This document shows, one piece after another, positions 43,533 through 54,034 of a stretch of 64,000 nucleotides of DNA. The position numbers were made by a program, and so were the translations under genes. A model generated the notes under the pieces. It made no database searches. It was not told where the DNA came from and worked only from the letters and a program-made list of their open reading frames with translations. The stretch is from Ligilactobacillus sp. WC1T17 (GTDB lineage Bacteria > Bacillota > Bacilli > Lactobacillales > Lactobacillaceae), in NCBI GenBank assembly GCA_900110005.1, contig FOCC01000010.1:1-64000 (forward strand), in the 5' to 3' direction. Every line of letters starts with the position of its first letter. The first letter of the stretch is position 1.

Positions 43533-44295
43533 TTATCTTTAGTACTCTTTTCGTATTTTCCCTCGTTGCCTGTGCTAATTTTTGCGCTGGTATCTTAAGC
43601 AGTGACGCGATAAATTCTAACGTGTAGCGCGTCATAGCCGGCTCATTCATCTTTCCACGAAATGGCAGTGGTGTCAAGTAAGGTGCATCTGTTTCGACCA
43701 TGATTCGGTCCAATGGCGTCTGTAAAATTGCCTGTCTAACCTCTTTAGCATTGCCAAAAGTGCAAACCCCGCTATAGGACAGATTAAAGCCCAGGTCTAA
43801 AAATTTTTGCGCCCATTGCTCATCCCCGTTGAAGCTATGCATAATGCCGCCATATTCAGCCGCATTAGTTTCCTTTAAAATGTGGTAGCAATCTTCAATG
43901 GAGTCGCGGTTGTGAATTGAAATCGGCAATTTTAATTCATGGGCTAGACTAATCTGTTTTTTTAAGGCAGTAAATTGGGCCTCTTTAGGCACATCACAGT
44001 GGTAATCCAGCCCAATTTCGCCGACTGCAACCATTTTTTTGTGGCTTAAATAATGTCTTAACTGCGCTTCATATCTGTCGTCATATTTTAATGCATCTTC
44101 AGGATGGCAGCCGCAAGCCCCATAAACCTTTTCAGATTGATCTAAAAGCCGGCATAAAACATCAGCGCTTTTTTGATCATAGGCCAAAACCAGCATTTCT
44201 GTGACATCTAAAGCCCGTGCCCGCTGGATAACATCGGGAATATCATCTTTAAATTCAGTGGAATTAATATGTGTATGTGAATCAAATATTTCCAT
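43525..44295 (-). CDS. TatD-family metal-dependent DNase
   Basis: A 256-residue TIM-barrel amidohydrolase with metal ligands in DSHTHINS (about 4-11), VGEIGLDYH (about 89-97), SIHNRDS and MHSFNGD (about 140-146), and [11 protein letters not shown] (about 205-215). YabD-like. Members trim 3' ends of DNA or act as deoxyribonucleases; the physiological role is not settled. It is followed by rnmV with an eight-base overlap and preceded by metG, the standard order. Confidence 0.93.
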   Translation of the reverse strand: MEIFDSHTHINSTEFKDDIPDVIQRARALDVTEMLVLAYDQKSADVLCRLLDQSEKVYGACGCHPEDALKYDDRYEAQLRHYLSHKKMVAVGEIGLDYHCDVPKEAQFTALKKQISLAHELKLPISIHNRDSIEDCYHILKETNAAEYGGIMHSFNGDEQWAQKFLDLGFNLSYSGVCTFGNAKEVRQAILQTPLDRIMVETDAPYLTPLPFRGKMNEPAMTRYTLEFIASLLKIPAQKLAQATRENTKRVLKING

Positions 44296-44317
44296 TTTTT
44301 GCCTTTCTTTCTACTAA

Positions 44318-44345
44318 AAAAGAGCCAGGTACAACCTGACCCTTT
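44318..44345 (-). terminator. Hairpin between metG and tatD
   Basis: On the minus strand GGTCAGGT TGT ACCTGGCTC with T6 forms a short stem with one mismatch; it probably attenuates read-through into tatD. Confidence 0.65.
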
Positions 44346-44349
44346 CATG

Positions 44350-47155
<2,806 letters not shown>

Positions 47156-47171
47156 AGAATCAATCCTTTAT

Positions 47172-47873
47172 TTAAATTTCAATTTTAGAAAAGACTTCTT
47201 GGGCATCCGCCAAAATTAAAGAAGCACCTTTAGGTAAAGAGATTTGCTCGCGGTTAACGGCAACGATTTTAGCCTGAGGTTGACGATATTCCAATAAACC
47301 GGCAAAAGGATACACCACTAAAGAAGTTCCGCAGACCACAATCAAATCGGCTTCATTGACAGCTTTAAGTGCTTTAAGCAAGCGGCTTTGTTCAATGCCT
47401 TCTTCGTATAAAACAATGTTGGTCCTTAAAATACCGCCGCATCCTGCATGCACCATTGACTGCAGGTAGCTTTCATAGGGGACTTTTTGGCCACATTTTT
47501 GGCAATAAATATCATAGAGATTACCATGAAATTCGACGAGACAATCTCGGGGAGTTCCGGCCTTTTGGTGCAGGCCATCAACATTTTGCGTCACAATTTT
47601 AGCCCTGCCCTTTAAGCATAGCTGGGCCATTTTTTCGTGGATAATATTGGGATTCGCCTCAGGATAAAACATCTTTTCTTTAACAAATTGATAATGTTTT
47701 TGCGGTTCTTTTTGAAGACAGGTTAAACTAAGCAGGTATTCCGGACGTTCGCCTGTTTGATACAAACCATTTTTAGAGCGATAATCAGGAATGCCCGACG
47801 CCGTTGACACACCGGCACCGGTTAAAAAAACGACTTGATTAGCTTTTTTGATTAATTCATTTAACGCTGTCAT
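47172..47873 (-). CDS. NAD-dependent sirtuin deacylase
   Basis: A 233-residue SIR2 enzyme removing acyl groups from lysines at the cost of NAD. Motifs: FLTGAGVSTASGIPDYRS (about 16-33), TQNVDGLHQKAG (catalytic His, about 94-105), YCQKCGQ for one half of the zinc site and VVCGTSLVVYPFAG near the C-terminus. The second zinc pair reads HAGC instead of CxxC, so one ligand may be His. The gene is 14 bases after mvaA and 16 before the hydrolase gene, hence cotranscribed. Which acyl group it removes is unknown. Confidence 0.9.
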   Translation of the reverse strand: MTALNELIKKANQVVFLTGAGVSTASGIPDYRSKNGLYQTGERPEYLLSLTCLQKEPQKHYQFVKEKMFYPEANPNIIHEKMAQLCLKGRAKIVTQNVDGLHQKAGTPRDCLVEFHGNLYDIYCQKCGQKVPYESYLQSMVHAGCGGILRTNIVLYEEGIEQSRLLKALKAVNEADLIVVCGTSLVVYPFAGLLEYRQPQAKIVAVNREQISLPKGASLILADAQEVFSKIEI

Positions 47874-47887
47874 ACAAAAGTTCCTTT

Positions 47888-49147
47888 CTAGTTATTTTCT
47901 CTGATTTCAGCTAATAAAAGCTCGGCGCTGTGCGAATCTCTTTTGTGGACTTTTTCCAAAGCTTCCACTAATAAATTGATTTCATTTTCCTTGGCTCCGA
48001 CACTTTTGGCCAAAGACTTCAGCTGCAAGCGCATATGTCCCTGCTGAATGCCTTCGGTTACTAAAGCATACAAAGCAGCTAAATTTTGACCTAACCCAAC
48101 GGAAGCAATAATTTGAGCCAGTCGCTTGGCGTCAGGATTTTGCATCAGCTGCCGGTTGACTTGCACCAGTGGTACAATTGAAATCGAGCCGCCCACAGAT
48201 CCTAGTGCCAGCGGCAAAGCAATCCGGCCGGTTAACTCATCTTTTTTTTCATCATAAGTCCACGTTGTCAAACCGCGATATTGGCCGGTACGGCTGGCAT
48301 AAGCATGAGCACCGGCTTCAACGGCTCTAAAATCATTGCCGCTGGCTAATACGCAAGCATCGATGCCATTCATAATTCCTTTATTATGGGTAGCCGCCCG
48401 GTAAGGATCAATTTGAGCCAGTTGCGAAGCTTGAGCGATTTTTTGCGCAATGCGGCTTCCATCAAGCCCCTTCTTAACCAAAAGTGCGCTTGGCAGCGTG
48501 CAGGTGCTGGTTACCACTGATGCTGTTGCATAATTTGACAAGATGCACATAACCACGTCTAAATTAAGTTCCGTCAGATAATGTCCGCAAGCTTCCAACA
48601 TGGTGTTAAGCATGTTAGCTCCCATAGCTTCTTTGACATCAACGAATAAATCGACTGACAGCATACCTTGCCCTAAGGGGCGCAAACGAATCTTTTTAGC
48701 GCCGCCACCGCGTTTGACAATCGAAGGGTGGGCTAAATTAGCCGTTTCTAACAGCCTGTCTTGCTGCTTTTGCAACAGGGATAGTGTCTTTGCTTCATCC
48801 ACAACCCCAGCAATCACCACTTGTCCGATCATCAGCCGTTCTTCAAAGCTGGTCTTAAATCCGCCAGCCTTTTTTACTAAAGAACCGCCATGACTAGCAG
48901 CTGCAATCACCGAAGGTTCTTCCGTAACCATAGGGATTAAGTATTCACATCCATCCACCACATAATTTAAAGCTAAACCCTCTGGCAGGTGGTATTCGGT
49001 GATAAAATTTTCAATCATTGTCTCATCCAGTTCGTGATTTTGGACGCTGGCTTGCAGCAGTTGCAACTCGTCTTCATTTAAGACAGATTTTAAAATGTCC
49101 AACCGCTCGGACCAATCTTTTTTATAGTACTTCTCAAAACCTTGCAT
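47888..49147 (-). CDS. mvaA: Hydroxymethylglutaryl-CoA reductase, class II
   Basis: A 419-residue enzyme making mevalonate from HMG-CoA, the committed step of isoprenoid synthesis. EEPSVIAAASHGGSLVKKAGGF (about 77-98) carries the catalytic Glu. MGANMLNTMLEA (about 174-185) is the conserved dinucleotide-binding loop, and NKGIMNGIDA (about 257-266) holds the catalytic Lys. LGSVGGSISIVP comes before the end, where the flexible C-terminal domain carries the His (KRDSHSAELLL). No membrane domain, hence the bacterial class II type. It heads an operon with a sirtuin and a hydrolase. Confidence 0.95.
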   Translation of the reverse strand: MQGFEKYYKKDWSERLDILKSVLNEDELQLLQASVQNHELDETMIENFITEYHLPEGLALNYVVDGCEYLIPMVTEEPSVIAAASHGGSLVKKAGGFKTSFEERLMIGQVVIAGVVDEAKTLSLLQKQQDRLLETANLAHPSIVKRGGGAKKIRLRPLGQGMLSVDLFVDVKEAMGANMLNTMLEACGHYLTELNLDVVMCILSNYATASVVTSTCTLPSALLVKKGLDGSRIAQKIAQASQLAQIDPYRAATHNKGIMNGIDACVLASGNDFRAVEAGAHAYASRTGQYRGLTTWTYDEKKDELTGRIALPLALGSVGGSISIVPLVQVNRQLMQNPDAKRLAQIIASVGLGQNLAALYALVTEGIQQGHMRLQLKSLAKSVGAKENEINLLVEALEKVHKRDSHSAELLLAEIRENN

Positions 49148-49220
49148 TTTTTCACCTCATTGGTTTAAATCATTATTTATTATATAATGGATGAGGCAAT
49201 CTATTAAAGGCGGTGACTCC

Positions 49221-49964
49221 ATGTTTAAAAAATTTCTGCTCGCTTTAGGAATCTTACTGACAGTATGGCTATGTCCCAACAAGGCTTTGGCTTTGACGGT
49301 CGGCCTTTTACAAAATAATCAGCCCTATACTAATTATGAAAAAGCCTTAACTAAAAAAATCTACCCTAAAGCGCATATTAAACGCTACCGGACGCAAAAG
49401 TCACTTTTAAAAGCTGTCCGCCACAAAAAGGTTGATTTAGCCTTAGGAGCTTTTAATGATCAAGATCTTAATCAAGCTTTTTATGCTACTTCCACACCTT
49501 ACCTCTATGTGCGCAATATCTTATTTACCCGCCAAGACAGCAAGTACCAGCGGCTTTCAAAGCTTAAGGGTCAAACAATAGGCATCCTGTCATTTGAATC
49601 ACAGCAAGCTTTAGCCCACAACTTGCATCTCAAAACTAAGCGCTACCCTTCAATGAAGGCTTTAAATCGAGCTTTAAATCAAGGCCAAATCAAAGCGGGC
49701 CTCGTTTTAACGCATACTTACACCAATTATTTAAAAGATCACCCCGAACTAATCGAAGTCTCTGACAGCACTAACTTTCGCCAGCAGGGCCAAATACTTG
49801 TCAAAATTGCTGACCCGCAGGTAACAGCTTCGCAATTTGTTGTTGTGGGCAAAAAAGCGGCCTTAATTAATAAAGTTGACTGCAAATTAAACAAATTAGC
49901 CGACCGGCAGGTTTTAGCCCAGTTATCACAAACCTATCTTGGTCAAAATCTAACGTTAAATTAA
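49221..49964 (+). CDS. Exported solute-binding protein, ABC type 3-like
   Basis: A 247-residue protein with a signal peptide (about 1-26, ending ALA) and no lipobox Cys at the cleavage site. The mature part follows the amino-acid binding fold in short form: LTVGLLQNNQPYTNYEKALTKKIY, KKVDLALGAFNDQDL, SKLKGQTIGILSFESQQALAHNL and a C-terminal helix. No permease or ATPase is adjacent. The charge is strongly basic. The ATG at 49221 follows AAGGCGG. Ligand and partner unknown. Confidence 0.72.
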   Translation: MFKKFLLALGILLTVWLCPNKALALTVGLLQNNQPYTNYEKALTKKIYPKAHIKRYRTQKSLLKAVRHKKVDLALGAFNDQDLNQAFYATSTPYLYVRNILFTRQDSKYQRLSKLKGQTIGILSFESQQALAHNLHLKTKRYPSMKALNRALNQGQIKAGLVLTHTYTNYLKDHPELIEVSDSTNFRQQGQILVKIADPQVTASQFVVVGKKAALINKVDCKLNKLADRQVLAQLSQTYLGQNLTLN

Positions 49965-49990
49965 GCTGTTTTAAGAACAGCTTTTTTTAT
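49962..49990 (+). terminator. Terminator after the solute-binding protein gene
   Basis: AGCTGTT TTAAG AACAGCT followed by T7. Confidence 0.85.
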
Positions 49991-49993
49991 AGC

Positions 49994-50022
49994 AAAAAAC
50001 CCGCTTAAAGCGGGCTTTGATA
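49994..50022 (-). terminator. Terminator after the 112-residue protein gene
   Basis: On the minus strand AAGCCCGCTTTAAGCGGGTTTTTTG is a GC-rich stem with a T tail. Confidence 0.85.
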
Positions 50023-50049
50023 TCAAATTAGTTTTCTTTTTTTAAGTTA

Positions 50050-50388
50050 TTAGCGAGCTAGGTTGAAGTGGGTATCAATTTCAGATACTAATTGATCAAT
50101 AGCACCAGCATGGTCAAGATCAATATCAGCTACAATTTTGCCACCTTCAAGCCGTCCTGCAACTGCCTTGTCGAATTGCTTTGGCACGATGGTTACACCG
50201 TCTTTGCGGTATGAGCCGCGCAGTGCATGACCATCATATTCGATTGAAGAAACTTCAAAATTATCCCCCAAACGATCAGTCAATTCAGCAATCTTTGCAC
50301 TATCAAAGATTGTTGAACCTTGGCTGACATAGCCCATTTCGAGTGAAGCAGGAACAACAACGTTTACAGCTAATTTCTTTTGATCCAT
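50050..50388 (-). CDS. Conserved hypothetical protein (112 aa)
   Basis: A 112-residue soluble protein opening MDQKKLAVNVVVPASLEMGYVSQG. It is acidic and strand-rich, with VSSIEYDGHALRGSYRKDG and a helical end. No signal peptide or catalytic motif was recognised. ATG behind GGAGGAAG and its own terminator show a real gene. No family name is offered. Confidence 0.6.
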   Translation of the reverse strand: MDQKKLAVNVVVPASLEMGYVSQGSTIFDSAKIAELTDRLGDNFEVSSIEYDGHALRGSYRKDGVTIVPKQFDKAVAGRLEGGKIVADIDLDHAGAIDQLVSEIDTHFNLAR

Positions 50389-50489
50389 ATTTATCTTCCT
50401 CCAAACCGTTAAATCTTTATCACGTCTATTATGATAGCGCTTACTTAATAAATAGTCAAGCTTTTTTATAAAACGGTTTCATTCTTTTC

Positions 50490-50522
50490 TAAAAAAAGAA
50501 GGTCCTAAAACCTTCTTATAAA
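50490..50522 (-). terminator. Terminator after ppx/gppA
   Basis: On the minus strand AAGAAGGT TTTA GGACCTTCTT followed by T7, directly after the stop at 50524. Confidence 0.85.
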
Positions 50523-50523
50523 A

Positions 50524-51447
50524 TTACTTTCTAATCATGGAATAAATAACCCCTTCTCTGACACCTGATTCAGAGAAAATAATTTCGGGAATTTGTAAAT
50601 ATTCAATCAATAAAGCAATCGGTGTCAACCCTGAGATAATAATATCAGCGCGGTCTTTTTCCGGTCCTAAAGCCTGCTGGCGAGCTGTTTTATCCATCCC
50701 CAGCCATTCAATATAGGTTTGAATAAAAGAATAAGCTGACATTTTCATCCCGTGAAACTGCATTTTATCCAGCTTGCCTAACCGAGCCATTTCCTTGCGG
50801 GCTACAGTGCGGCTAGCTCCGCCCAACAAGACCAAAGGAAGCTTTTTGCCCTCTAAAAGCCACGGCAGCTGGCGAAATTTTTGCATGATGAACCGCTCAA
50901 ATTTGAATAAATCTTGCGCAGTAATCATGTCATGACTCTTGAATTTTTCCGCTAAACTGACAGCCCCATAAGGAATGGATACATAACTCAAAGCCTTCTT
51001 ATCCTTGACGGTTACTAATTCAAAACTGCCCCCGCCCATATCACAGATGACACAGTCAGAAATATCTAAAGCATTAATGACCCCAACGTAATCATAATAA
51101 GCTTCAGCGCTACCGGATAAAACTTCAATATCAACCCCGGTAAGTTCTTTGACCTGGTTCAAAAAATCTAAACTGTTATCCGCTGACCGTACCGCTTCGG
51201 TAGCAATTCCGCGCAAAGTTAAGTTAGGCAGGTCACGATATTCTGCTTGGAAATTTTTTAAAGCATCCAAGGTTCTGGCAATTGCCTCTTCATCTAAGAC
51301 TTTAGGCCCTTCTTTGCCCATTCCTTCAGCCATGCGGGTCATCTGCTTTAAACGCTTAATTTCTTTGAAATTGCCTTGATCATCAACTTGATTAATGGAC
51401 ATGCGGGTTGAGTTGGAGCCTAAATCTAACATGACTAAATTTTTCAT
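50524..51447 (-). CDS. Ppx/GppA family exopolyphosphatase or pppGpp phosphatase
   Basis: A 307-residue ASKHA-fold phosphatase. MLDLGSNSTRMSINQVDD (about 4-21) is the first phosphate loop, CDMGGGSFELVTV (about 138-150) the second and LGGASRTVARKEM (about 212-224) the third. No C-terminal HD domain is present, so it is the short form. It hydrolyses polyphosphate or pppGpp; which is not decided. It is 12 bases before trpS on the minus strand. Confidence 0.9.
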   Translation of the reverse strand: MKNLVMLDLGSNSTRMSINQVDDQGNFKEIKRLKQMTRMAEGMGKEGPKVLDEEAIARTLDALKNFQAEYRDLPNLTLRGIATEAVRSADNSLDFLNQVKELTGVDIEVLSGSAEAYYDYVGVINALDISDCVICDMGGGSFELVTVKDKKALSYVSIPYGAVSLAEKFKSHDMITAQDLFKFERFIMQKFRQLPWLLEGKKLPLVLLGGASRTVARKEMARLGKLDKMQFHGMKMSAYSFIQTYIEWLGMDKTARQQALGPEKDRADIIISGLTPIALLIEYLQIPEIIFSESGVREGVIYSMIRK

Positions 51448-51459
51448 TTTTATCGCCTC

Positions 51460-52485
51460 TTATTTAGTCAAATTATCAAAATAGTTTACACCAATAGCAG
51501 CTCTGACTTCTTTTAAGGTTTGGTTGGCTACTTCATTAGCCTTGTCGCTGCCGTCTTTTAACATTTTGTATACGCTTGGCAAATCTTGGGCGAATTCTTC
51601 GCGCCGCTTTCTGATTGGCCCTAATTCATTTTCCAAAACTTCATTCAAATAGCGCTTAATTTTCACATCGCCTAAACCGCCGGCTTGATAGTGTTCCTTT
51701 AATTCAGCAACTTTTTTCGTATCTGGATCAAAGATATCAAGATAAGTAAAGACCATGTTGCCTTCAATTTGACCAGGATCTTCTACGTGGATATGGTTAG
51801 GATCAGTGTACATGGACATAACTTTTTTTTGTAATGTATCTGCATCATCTGAGAGGTAAATGCAGTTGCCCAAAGACTTGCTCATCTTGGCATTGCCGTC
51901 TAATCCAGGCAAGCGTCCACTACCTTTTTCAGGGAAAATGCCTTCAGGTTCAACTAAAACTTCACCATAGATGGAGTTGAAACTGCGTACAATTTCACGG
52001 GCTTGTTCTAGCATCGGTTCCTGGTCATCGCCAACTGGCACATATTTAGCCTTGAAAGCCGTGATATCAGCAGCTTGGCTAACAGGATAAGTGAAAAAGC
52101 CGGCGGGAATCGACCGTTCAAAATTCTTTTGCTGAATTTCAGCTTTAACCGTCGGATTTCTTTCCAAACGGGATACAGTTACCAAGTTTAAATAATACAG
52201 ATTAAGTTCAGACAAGGCTGGGATTTGTGATTGCACAAAAATGGTTGATTTTTTAGGATCAATGCCGACGGCCAAGTAATCTAAAGCCACTTGAATCAAC
52301 GAATTTTTAATTTTTTCAGGATCACGCGCATTGTCAGTCAGAGCCTGTTGATCAGCAATCATGATGTAAGGTTCATACTTGTCTGAATCCTGCATCTTGA
52401 CCCGGTTTTTCAAAGAACCAACGTAATGTCCAATGTGAAGTTTGCCGGTAGGACGGTCGCCTGTTAAAAAAATTTCTTTTGCCAT
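51460..52485 (-). CDS. trpS: Tryptophanyl-tRNA synthetase
   Basis: A 341-residue class I synthetase. The HIGH motif appears as [14 protein letters not shown] (about 13-26) and KMSKS as [12 protein letters not shown] near residue 196. The type is the long bacterial TrpS with a C-terminal tRNA-binding helical part. The ATG at 52485 is preceded by the T-box leader; an in-frame extension to 52578 lies inside that leader and is rejected. Controlled by uncharged tRNA-Trp through the T-box. Confidence 0.96.
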   Translation of the reverse strand: MAKEIFLTGDRPTGKLHIGHYVGSLKNRVKMQDSDKYEPYIMIADQQALTDNARDPEKIKNSLIQVALDYLAVGIDPKKSTIFVQSQIPALSELNLYYLNLVTVSRLERNPTVKAEIQQKNFERSIPAGFFTYPVSQAADITAFKAKYVPVGDDQEPMLEQAREIVRSFNSIYGEVLVEPEGIFPEKGSGRLPGLDGNAKMSKSLGNCIYLSDDADTLQKKVMSMYTDPNHIHVEDPGQIEGNMVFTYLDIFDPDTKKVAELKEHYQAGGLGDVKIKRYLNEVLENELGPIRKRREEFAQDLPSVYKMLKDGSDKANEVANQTLKEVRAAIGVNYFDNLTK

Positions 52486-52514
52486 AATTGACTTCCTTTC
52501 TTTTTTTGCAAAAT

Positions 52515-52700
52515 AAAAAACCCGCACTATTCTTAAAAAAGAATAGGACGAGTTACCGTGGTGCCACCTATTTTGCAAATAATTGCCGCTTCATTTATTC
52601 AATTGGTTTCTCCAGGCTCCAATTCGCTCAGTGTGCTTTCTTTCACCGGCTAAAAGCTCTCTGTTTGTACTTTGCTACTTTAACCCTTCAGCGAAACGTT
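52515..52700 (-). ncRNA. T-box riboswitch controlling trpS (tryptophan specifier)
   Basis: On the minus strand the conserved T-box AGGTGGCACCACGG (about 52569-52556) lies just before a terminator stem CCTATTCTT/AAGAATAG with a T run (52549-52515). The upstream part contains AGTAGCAAAG, GGTGAAAG and a specifier region GCGAATTGGAGCC whose TGG matches tryptophan, as expected ahead of trpS. High uncharged tRNA-Trp would switch the terminator to the antiterminator form. Confidence 0.85.
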
Positions 52701-52706
52701 ACTTAG

Positions 52707-52735
52707 ATTTTAGCCAAAAAAATTCCGTTTGTAAA
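52707..52735 (-). promoter_or_regulatory. trpS promoter
   Basis: On the minus strand TTTACA (52735-52730) and TAAAAT (52712-52707), 17 bp apart, just upstream of the T-box leader. Confidence 0.7.
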
Positions 52736-52742
52736 GCTTAAA

Positions 52743-53888
52743 TTAGGCTGACAAGTCATCATTGTTACTGCCGCTAGAATCCATACGCCAAATGGATGCA
52801 CCGCCCAATACCGCCAAAATTCCTGTTATCAGCATCAAAAAACTTTCTCCAAAAGGCAGGTTGGCTGCAGCATTTTTTTGCTTATTTTTGTCATCAACTT
52901 GAACGGTTTTTTTAGGTGTGACTGCATTTTGTGCTAGCGAACCGGAGGAAGCCGCTTGACTTGCGGCATTTCCAGCTTGGCTCTTTTGTTTAGCGGTTTG
53001 TTGCATCTTAAAGACAACGGTCTGCTGGCCCACCTGCATCCGTTTACCGGCAATTTGTTGGGGATAAACCACCTGGTTAGGGGTTAGGACAGGGTGTAAT
53101 TTCAAATAGTTGGCCAAATTAACACTAGCCTGCCGGTATAGCGTTAAATAGCGATTTTTCAATTCTTCTAAAGCTTGGGCCTTTTTTTGCTTCAAATTAT
53201 TTAAGGTCTGCAAGTCTTGTTTAATCAAATCCTGCAAGGCCTTGGCATCTTGTTGTTTTAAGGCGTTAAGCTGGGCTAACTGGGTCGTTTTCAGTTCTTG
53301 TTCAACATTGGCTAAATCTGTTTGTAATTTTTCAAGTTCTGCGTTTTGGCTTTGCGAAAGTTCTTGTAAAATATTCGCATCATTTTCAACTGTCTGCGCA
53401 ATTTCAGCCTGTTTTGCCTTGATTTCAGCCTGTTTTGCAACATATTCATCCGTGTCAGCCGCCAATTTAGCCAGCTGTGTTTGCAAGTCTGCCAACTCAT
53501 CCTGCAGCTTGCTTTCAATGATTTCATAATTTCGCTTTTGAGTTGCATAAATTTCATTTAATTGTGTTTCTTTGGCTAAAATTTCAGCCTTATCTTGGGC
53601 GATTTTTTGCTCAAGCGCCTGCTCATTAGCTTTGGCTAAAGCATCTTCTTTTTTTGCATTGGCTTCTTTAAGTGCCGTTTCCTTTTGCAGGTTGGTTTTA
53701 GTCAAAGCCGCAATTTCTTGATCATACTGAGCCTGCTTACTTTGATAAGACGTCGTCAACGAATTTTTTAAGCCAGTCAAGCTCGCTTGGCTTTGGATGT
53801 TGGTATTAAAGTTATCTGCTAGGACGCTGCCACTGCTAAAAACCGCACTTAGTCCTACCAGCAGCATAACCAGCCATTTTTTCTGCAA
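52743..53888 (-). CDS. Coiled-coil surface protein with degenerate C-terminal anchor
   Basis: A 381-residue exported protein. The signal peptide (LQKKWLVMLLVGLSAVFSSGSVLA) is followed by about 240 residues of Glu/Lys/Gln-rich helix with heptad-like spacing (LQDELADLQTQLAKLAADTDEY), a predicted long coiled coil. A Gln/Ala-rich linker and a C-terminal hydrophobic helix follow. The sequence before the helix is NLPFGES, not LPXTG, and the tail after it is acidic (SSGSNNDDLSA) with a single Arg. It is membrane-anchored or a poor sortase substrate. TTG at 53888 follows GAGGTGA. Confidence 0.72.
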   Translation of the reverse strand: MQKKWLVMLLVGLSAVFSSGSVLADNFNTNIQSQASLTGLKNSLTTSYQSKQAQYDQEIAALTKTNLQKETALKEANAKKEDALAKANEQALEQKIAQDKAEILAKETQLNEIYATQKRNYEIIESKLQDELADLQTQLAKLAADTDEYVAKQAEIKAKQAEIAQTVENDANILQELSQSQNAELEKLQTDLANVEQELKTTQLAQLNALKQQDAKALQDLIKQDLQTLNNLKQKKAQALEELKNRYLTLYRQASVNLANYLKLHPVLTPNQVVYPQQIAGKRMQVGQQTVVFKMQQTAKQKSQAGNAASQAASSGSLAQNAVTPKKTVQVDDKNKQKNAAANLPFGESFLMLITGILAVLGGASIWRMDSSGSNNDDLSA

Positions 53889-54034
53889 CAAAATCACCTC
53901 ACTAAATCTTTTCTTATATTTTAGCATATTAAGCCTTTTTCTTGTTGTTCTTTTAAAAAAAGCTTACTACTTGACGCGCTTGGGATAAAAGGTGCTAAAA
54001 TAAAAAGTCAAATAATCAGCGAAAGGACATTGCC

